A stretch of DNA of 64,000 nt, from assembly GCA_017311185.1 (NCBI GenBank), contig JAESUZ010003104.1, positions 1-64,000 of the forward strand, written 5' to 3'. The notes beneath the pieces are model-generated. The model saw only the letters and a list, made by a program, of their open reading frames with translations, was not told where the DNA came from and did not search any database. The translations under genes and the position numbers were made by a program. Source of the stretch: Proteles cristata cristata. Lineage: Eukaryota; Chordata; Mammalia; Carnivora; Hyaenidae. Shown here piece by piece: positions 59,308 to 64,000 of this stretch. Each line of letters opens with the position of its first letter. Position 1 is the first letter of the stretch.

Positions 59308-60288
59308 TTAAAATAGTTTGTTGTCAAGTTGGTTTCCATATAATACCCAGTGCTCATCCCCACAGGTGCCCTCCTCTATGCCCATCACCTCCCTTCCCCT
59401 CCCTCCCATACCCATAAGTCCTCAGTTTGTTCTCAGCATTCAAGAGTCTCTCAAGGTTTGCCTCTCTCCTCTTTCCCCCACGATTTTCTCCTTCTCACCC
59501 CATGGTCCCCCCGTTAAGTCCCTCCTAAGCTTCCTATGCGTGCAAACATATGATATTTGTCCTTCTCTGCCTGACTTATTTCAAGCTCAGCATAACACCC
59601 TCAAGTTCCATCCATGTTGCTACACATGGCCAGAGTTCATTCTTTTTTCCTTTGCCATGTAGTATTCCATCGTATGGATAAAACCACATCTTTTGATCCA
59701 TTCGTCCGTTGATGGACACTTAGGCTCTTTCCATGTTTTGGCTATTGTTAGAGAAGCTGCTATGAACATTTAGGTACACGTGCTCCTCTATGCACCCAGC
59801 ACTCTATCCCTTGGGTAGATTCCTAGCATGCTATTGTTGGTCATGGGAGTTCTATGTTAATTTTTGAGGACTCCACACGTTTCCAGAGGGGCTGCACCAT
59901 TTGCATTTCCCCCAACAGTGTGGAGGATGCCCTCGTTTCTCCACATCCTCGCCAGCATCTAGAGTCCTCTGTTTACTCATTTTAGCCACTCTGACTGGCA
60001 TGAGGTGGTATCTCAGTGTAGTTTTGATTTGTATTTCCCTGATGAGGAGGGATGCTGAGCATTGTTTCATGTGTCTGTTGGCCATCTGGATGTCCTCTTT
60101 GGAGAAGTGTCTGTTCATGTCTTCTACCCATTTCTTCACTGGGTTGTTTGTTTTTCGGGTGTGGAGCTTGGTGAGTTCCTTATAGATTTTAAATACTAGC
60201 CTTTTATTTATCTAACATATCATTTGAAACTAACTTTTCCCATTCCGTCAGTTGCCTATTAGTTTTATGGATTGTTTCCTTTGTCATA
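59308..60288 (-). mobile_element. 5'-truncated L1, antisense, with an 18-bp target duplication
   Basis: About 1 kb of the 3' end of L1 (ORF2 C-terminus and 3' UTR, minus strand). Flanked by the perfect repeat GGAATTGTGATTGATTTT at 59290-59307 and 60289-60306. The ORF2 end is full of small deletions. Confidence 0.95.
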
Positions 60289-60306
60289 GGAATTGTGATT
60301 GATTTT

Positions 60307-60734
60307 GAAGAGAAAGTAATATAATTGGCTGTACGTACAATGGCTCTTGGTAGCGTATGCCTCCTCATTTGGGAGACAGAGGATAGAGATAGATGCATCT
60401 AGTGGATAGAAAGTTGTCTTGCCAGCTGGTGCAATGCTAAATTTTGCCAACAGAGGGTACTGGAGGGATGCTGCAAGGCCACAGCAACAAAAGGGCACCT
60501 CACTCATTTTCTTTTTTTAATGAGTACAGATGTCGGTGGGTGGGTGTGCCAATGGCCCAGTTTCACCTCAGCAGCCCTGACTGACCAGCTTCAACCCCTC
60601 ATACCTTCTAGCCAGTGTGGGCCACTTCTGTACACGAGCCCTTTGGCCCTCTGGCAAAATTCTGGTTTGCATTGCCTGAGACCAGCTGATGTTACACAGC
60701 CTCCCTACTCAGACTACGCCTTTTCCTTTCTGAA
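60307..60734. other. Non-coding, nothing recognised
   Basis: No gene; unassigned sequence with 'ggtgcaatgctaaattttgccaac' repeat-like text of unknown family. Confidence 0.35.
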
Positions 60735-60952
60735 ATATTCATTTATCCATTCATTCAGGTATTTAATGATCATTTACTACTGCCAAGCAGTGTTCTAATA
60801 AACACTTGTGTGTGAGTCTTTGTATGAACATATGCTGTCTTTTCAAATCTCAGATATATCCCTAGGAGTGGAATGACTGGGTATATGGTAGATGCAGCTG
60901 GCTGTTTAACTTTTTAAGCAACCACCAAACTGTTTTCTAAAGTGAGTGTACA
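60735..60952. mobile_element. Old L2-like piece followed by old antisense L1 3' piece
   Basis: 60735-60800 has 'ttcatttatccattcattcagg' like L2. 60840-60952 reads 'ccctaggagtggaatgactggg' then 'aaaccaccaaactgttttct'-like antisense L1 landmarks. Both are diverged. Confidence 0.45.
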
Positions 60953-61169
60953 TGGGGCGCCTGGGTGGCTTAGTCGGTTAAGCGTCCGACTTTCGCTTAG
61001 GTCATGATCTCGCGGTTCGTGGGTTCGAGCCCCGCGTCGGGCTGTGTGCTGACTGCCAGCTCAGAGCCTGGAACCTGTTTCAGTCTGTGACTCCCTCTCT
61101 CTCTGACCCTCCCCTGCTCACGCTGTCTCTCTCTCTCCTAGAAATAAATAAAATAAAAAAAATAAAAAA
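60953..61169 (+). mobile_element. CAN-SINE, young subfamily
   Basis: Head GGGGCGCCTGGGTGGCTTAG, B box GGTTCGAGCCC, tail CTAGAAATAAATAAA. Perfect 15-base target duplication TAAAGTGAGTGTACA (60938-60952 and 61170-61184). Confidence 0.96.
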
Positions 61170-61204
61170 TAAAGTGAGTGTACAAATGTACTTTTCTGTG
61201 TCCA

Positions 61205-61348
61205 TGGAAGTGGACACAGAAATAAACAAAACAAAATCCTTGACTTACATTTTAAAAAGGGAGAGAGATAGAAAACAAATACACTTATACACATAAATGA
61301 TAACAAGTCATCTTAAGCTGTGATAAGAAATTTGAATTTATTTCCAAA
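61205..61348 (+). mobile_element. L2 fragment
   Basis: 'aatccttgacttacattttaaaa', 'gaaaacaaatacacttatac' and 'atcttaagctgtgataag' follow the L2 pattern. Confidence 0.45.
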
Positions 61349-61361
61349 TTTCAAAGAATGG

Positions 61362-61583
61362 GAGCACCTGGGTGGCTCAGTTGGTTAAGCGTCCGACTTC
61401 AGCTCAGGTCGTGATCTCACAGTTTGTGGATGTGAGCCCCGCATCGGGCTCTGTGCTGACGGCTAGCTCAGAGCCTGGAGCCTGCTTCGGATTCTGTGTC
61501 TCCCTCTCTCTTACCCTCCCCTGCTCATGCTCTCTCTCTCTCTCAGAAACAAATAAAAAACATTAAAAATTTTAAAAAAATTT
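61362..61583 (+). mobile_element. CAN-SINE, older subfamily
   Basis: Head GGAGCACCTGGGTGGCTCAG, 'cgacttcagctcagg' in place of the 'gactttcgcttagg' of the young copies, and a CAGAAACAAATAAA tail. Imperfect target duplication TTTCAAAGAATGG (61349-61361) and TTTCAAAAAATGG (61584-61596). Confidence 0.93.
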
Positions 61584-61624
61584 TTTCAAAAAATGGATTT
61601 ATATTTTTTTTGTGTTTTATTTAT

Positions 61625-64000
61625 TTTTTTAAACATAGTTTATTGTCAAATTAGTTTCCACATAACACCCAGTGCTCATCCCCACAAGTGCCCTCCTCCA
61701 TGCCCTCCCTCCTCCCCCCCACATCCACCAGTCCTCAGTTTTTGTCAGCATTCAAGAGTCTCTCATGGTTTGCCTCTCCCCCTTTCCCCCACCATTTCCG
61801 CCCTTCTTCTCCCCCTTGGTCCTCTGTTAAGCTCCTCCTAATCCTCCTATACGTGCACACATATGATATTTGTCTTTCTCTGCCTGACTTATTTCGCTCA
61901 GCATAACACCCTCTAGGTCCATCCATGTTGCTACACATGGCCAGATTTCATCGTTTCTCATTGCCATGTAGTATTCCATGGTATAGATAAACCACATCTT
62001 CTTGATCCATTCGTCCATTGATGGACACTTAGGCTCTTTCCATGTTTTGGCTATTGTTGAGAGTGCTGCTATGAACATTGGGGTACACGTGCTCCTATGC
62101 ATCAGCACTCCTGTATCCCTTGAGTATATTCCTAGCAGTACTACTGCTGCTGGGTCATAGGGGAGTTCTATTAATTTTTTGAGGAACCTCCACACTGTTT
62201 TCCAGAGGAGCTGCACCCATTTACAGTCCCAGCAAAAGTGTAGGAGGGTGCCCACTTCTCCACTTCCTCGCCAGCATCTAGAGTTCTCTGATTTGCTCAT
62301 TGTAGCCACTTTGACCAGCGTGAGGTGGTGTCTCAGTGTGGTTTTGATTTGTATTTCCCTGATGAGGAGGGATGCTGAGCATTGTTTCATGTGTCTGTGG
62401 GCCATCTGGATATCCTTTTGGAGAAGTGTCTGTTCATATCTTCTGCCCATTTCTTCACTGGATTGTTTGTTTTTCGGGTGTGGAGTTTGGTGAGTTCCTT
62501 ATAGATTTTGGATACTAGCCCTTTACCTGATATGTCATTTGCAACTATCTTCTCCCATTCCGTCAGTTGCCTATTAGTTTTATGGATTGTTTCCATTGTT
62601 GTGCATAAGCTTTTAATATTGTGAGGTCCCACTAGTTCATTTTTGGTCTTGATTTCCTTGACTTTGAGAATGTGCTAAGTAAGAAATTGCTGTGGTTGAT
62701 GTCAATGAGGTTATTTTCTGCTTTCTCCTCTAGGGTTTTGATGGTTTTCTGTTTCACATTTAGGTCCTTTATCCAGTTTGAGTTTATTTTGGTGTATGGT
62801 GTGAGAAAATGATCTAGTTTCATTCTACTGCATGTTGCTGTCCAGTTCTCCCAACACCATCTCTTAAAGAGGCTGTCTTTTTTTCCATTGAATCCTCTTC
62901 CCTGCTTTGTCAAAGATTAGTTGGCTGTATACTTTTGGGTCCACTTCTGAGTTCTCAGTTCTGTTCCATTGGTCTATGGGTCTGTTTTTGTGCCAATACC
63001 ATAGTGTCTTAATGATGACAGCTTTGTAGTAGAAGCTGTAGTCTGGGATGGTGATACCTCCCGTTTTGGTTTTCTTCTTCAATATTACTTTAGCTATTCG
63101 GGGTCTTTTGTGGTTCTATACAAATTTTAGGATAGTTTGTTCTAGTTTTGAGAAGGATGCTGGTGTAATTTTGATTGGGATTGCACTGAATGTGTAGATT
63201 GCTTTAGGTAGTAATGACATTTTAACTATATTTAATCTTCCAGTCCATGAGCATGGAATGTTTTCCCATTTCTTGGTGTCTTCAATTTCCCTTACAAGTT
63301 TTTCTATAGTTTTCATCATACAGATCTCTTGTATCCTTGGTCAAGTTTATTCCTACGTATTTTATGGGGTTTTTTGTGTGTGTGTGCAATTGTGAATGGG
63401 ATCAGTTTCTTGATTTCTCTTTCTGTTGCTTCATTGTTGGTGTATAAAAATGCAACCCATTTCTGTACATGGATTTTGTATCCTGCAACATTGTTGAATT
63501 CATGGATCAGCACTAGTAGGCTTGTGGTGGAGTCTGTTGGGTTTTCGATGTAGAGTATCATGTCCACTGTGAGGTGAGAGTTTGACTTCTTTGCCAATTC
63601 TGATGCCTTTTATTTCCTTTTGTTATGTGATGGCTGATGCTAAGATTTCCAACACTATGTTAAACATTGGTGAGAGTGGACATCCCTGTCCTGTTCCTGA
63701 ATCAGGGGAAAAGCTCTCAGTTTTTCCCCGTTAAGGATGATGTTAGCTGAGGGCTTCTCAAAAAGATTTTTATGATGTTCAAGTAAGTTCTTTTTATCCC
63801 GAATTTCCCGAGAGTCTTTATTAAGAAGCTGTGCTGTATTTTGTCCAATGCTTTTTCTGCATCTATAGACAGGATCATATTATTTTATTCTTTCCTTTTT
63901 TTGATGTGATGTATCACACTGATTGATTTGTGAATATTGAACCAGCCCTGTAACCCAGGAATGAATCCCACTAAATCTTGGTGGACAATCATTTTGTGTG
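61625..64000 (-). mobile_element. LINE-1, antisense, continues past the right edge
   Basis: Begins with the L1 3' end (TTTAAACATAGTTTATTGTC) and runs through ORF2 into the reverse transcriptase region by the window end. At least 2.4 kb are present; the 5' end is not visible. Confidence 0.93.
61824..64000 (-). pseudogene. L1 ORF2 (C-terminal half), broken, partial at the window edge
   Basis: The open piece 61827-62450 (207 codons) carries the C-terminal cysteine segment ([18 protein letters not shown]). Two conserved residues of that segment differ (GCGE is GSGE, HC is HF). Other pieces at 62387-62632, 62632-62913, 62864-63082, 63116-63319 and 63316-63597 need frame changes. The catalytic FADD box is damaged near 63560 ([16 protein letters not shown]). 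Confidence 0.88.

Noticed and set aside
60953..61040. tRNA-like sequence with A and B boxes
   Set aside because: It is the head of a CAN-SINE with a target duplication, not a tRNA gene; the same applies to the other SINE heads.

Overview
This is vertebrate, and specifically mammalian, genomic DNA rather than bacterial or viral DNA. It is dominated by interspersed repeats, and the only host genes I can support are immunoglobulin lambda (IGL) J and C segments. tRNA-derived CAN-SINEs with a GGGGCGCCTGGGTGGCT head mark a carnivoran. They do not resemble the canid version and fit a feliform (cat, hyena, mongoose or civet lineage). The exact family is not resolved, because the 3' end and body of the youngest SINE copies differ from the domestic-cat consensus as I remember it.

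Region 1 (about 1-24,470) is a run of three tandem IGL J-C units, all on the + strand, in increasing decay. Unit A has a J with an FGQG motif (1169-1208) and a C exon with an in-frame stop and a lost cysteine (11145-11464). Unit B has an intact J with a near-ideal 12-RSS (13685-13722), but its C exon is cut off after about 30 codons (22082-22172). Unit C has a J with an in-frame 18-nt deletion of its core (23476-23495) and only C 3'-UTR-like and flank-like remnants. The J-C introns of A and B each carry their own near-full-length, same-orientation but ORF-broken LINE-1 (1562-8486 and 14630-21588). Intron A also holds a tiny L1 tail with a SINE nested in it and a 904-bp solo LTR whose empty site is preserved in unit B. 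No J-C pair in this window could encode a normal lambda chain as it stands. No V segments are present; by the usual locus order they would lie to the left.

Region 2 (about 24,470-47,170) is mostly single-copy non-coding DNA with old MIR, L2 and MLT1-like fragments, several antisense CAN-SINEs, a truncated L1 with a GAAA microsatellite, a G-rich minisatellite and CA repeats. It lies on the C-side flank of the IGL cluster, where lambda 3' enhancers lie in other mammals, but I could not identify one. No convincing protein-coding exon was found.

Region 3 (about 47,170-64,000) is layered repeat DNA. An ancient antisense L1 has been split by a near-full-length younger L1 (minus strand), two SINEs and a small opposite-strand L1 piece. 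An old ERVL pol remnant follows, split by an MST-type LTR. After it come a truncated antisense L1 with an 18-bp target duplication, two more SINEs, and another antisense L1 that runs off the right edge.

I found no evidence for a new gene system. The most informative content is the decay of the J-C cluster and the insertion history that the paralogous units record.
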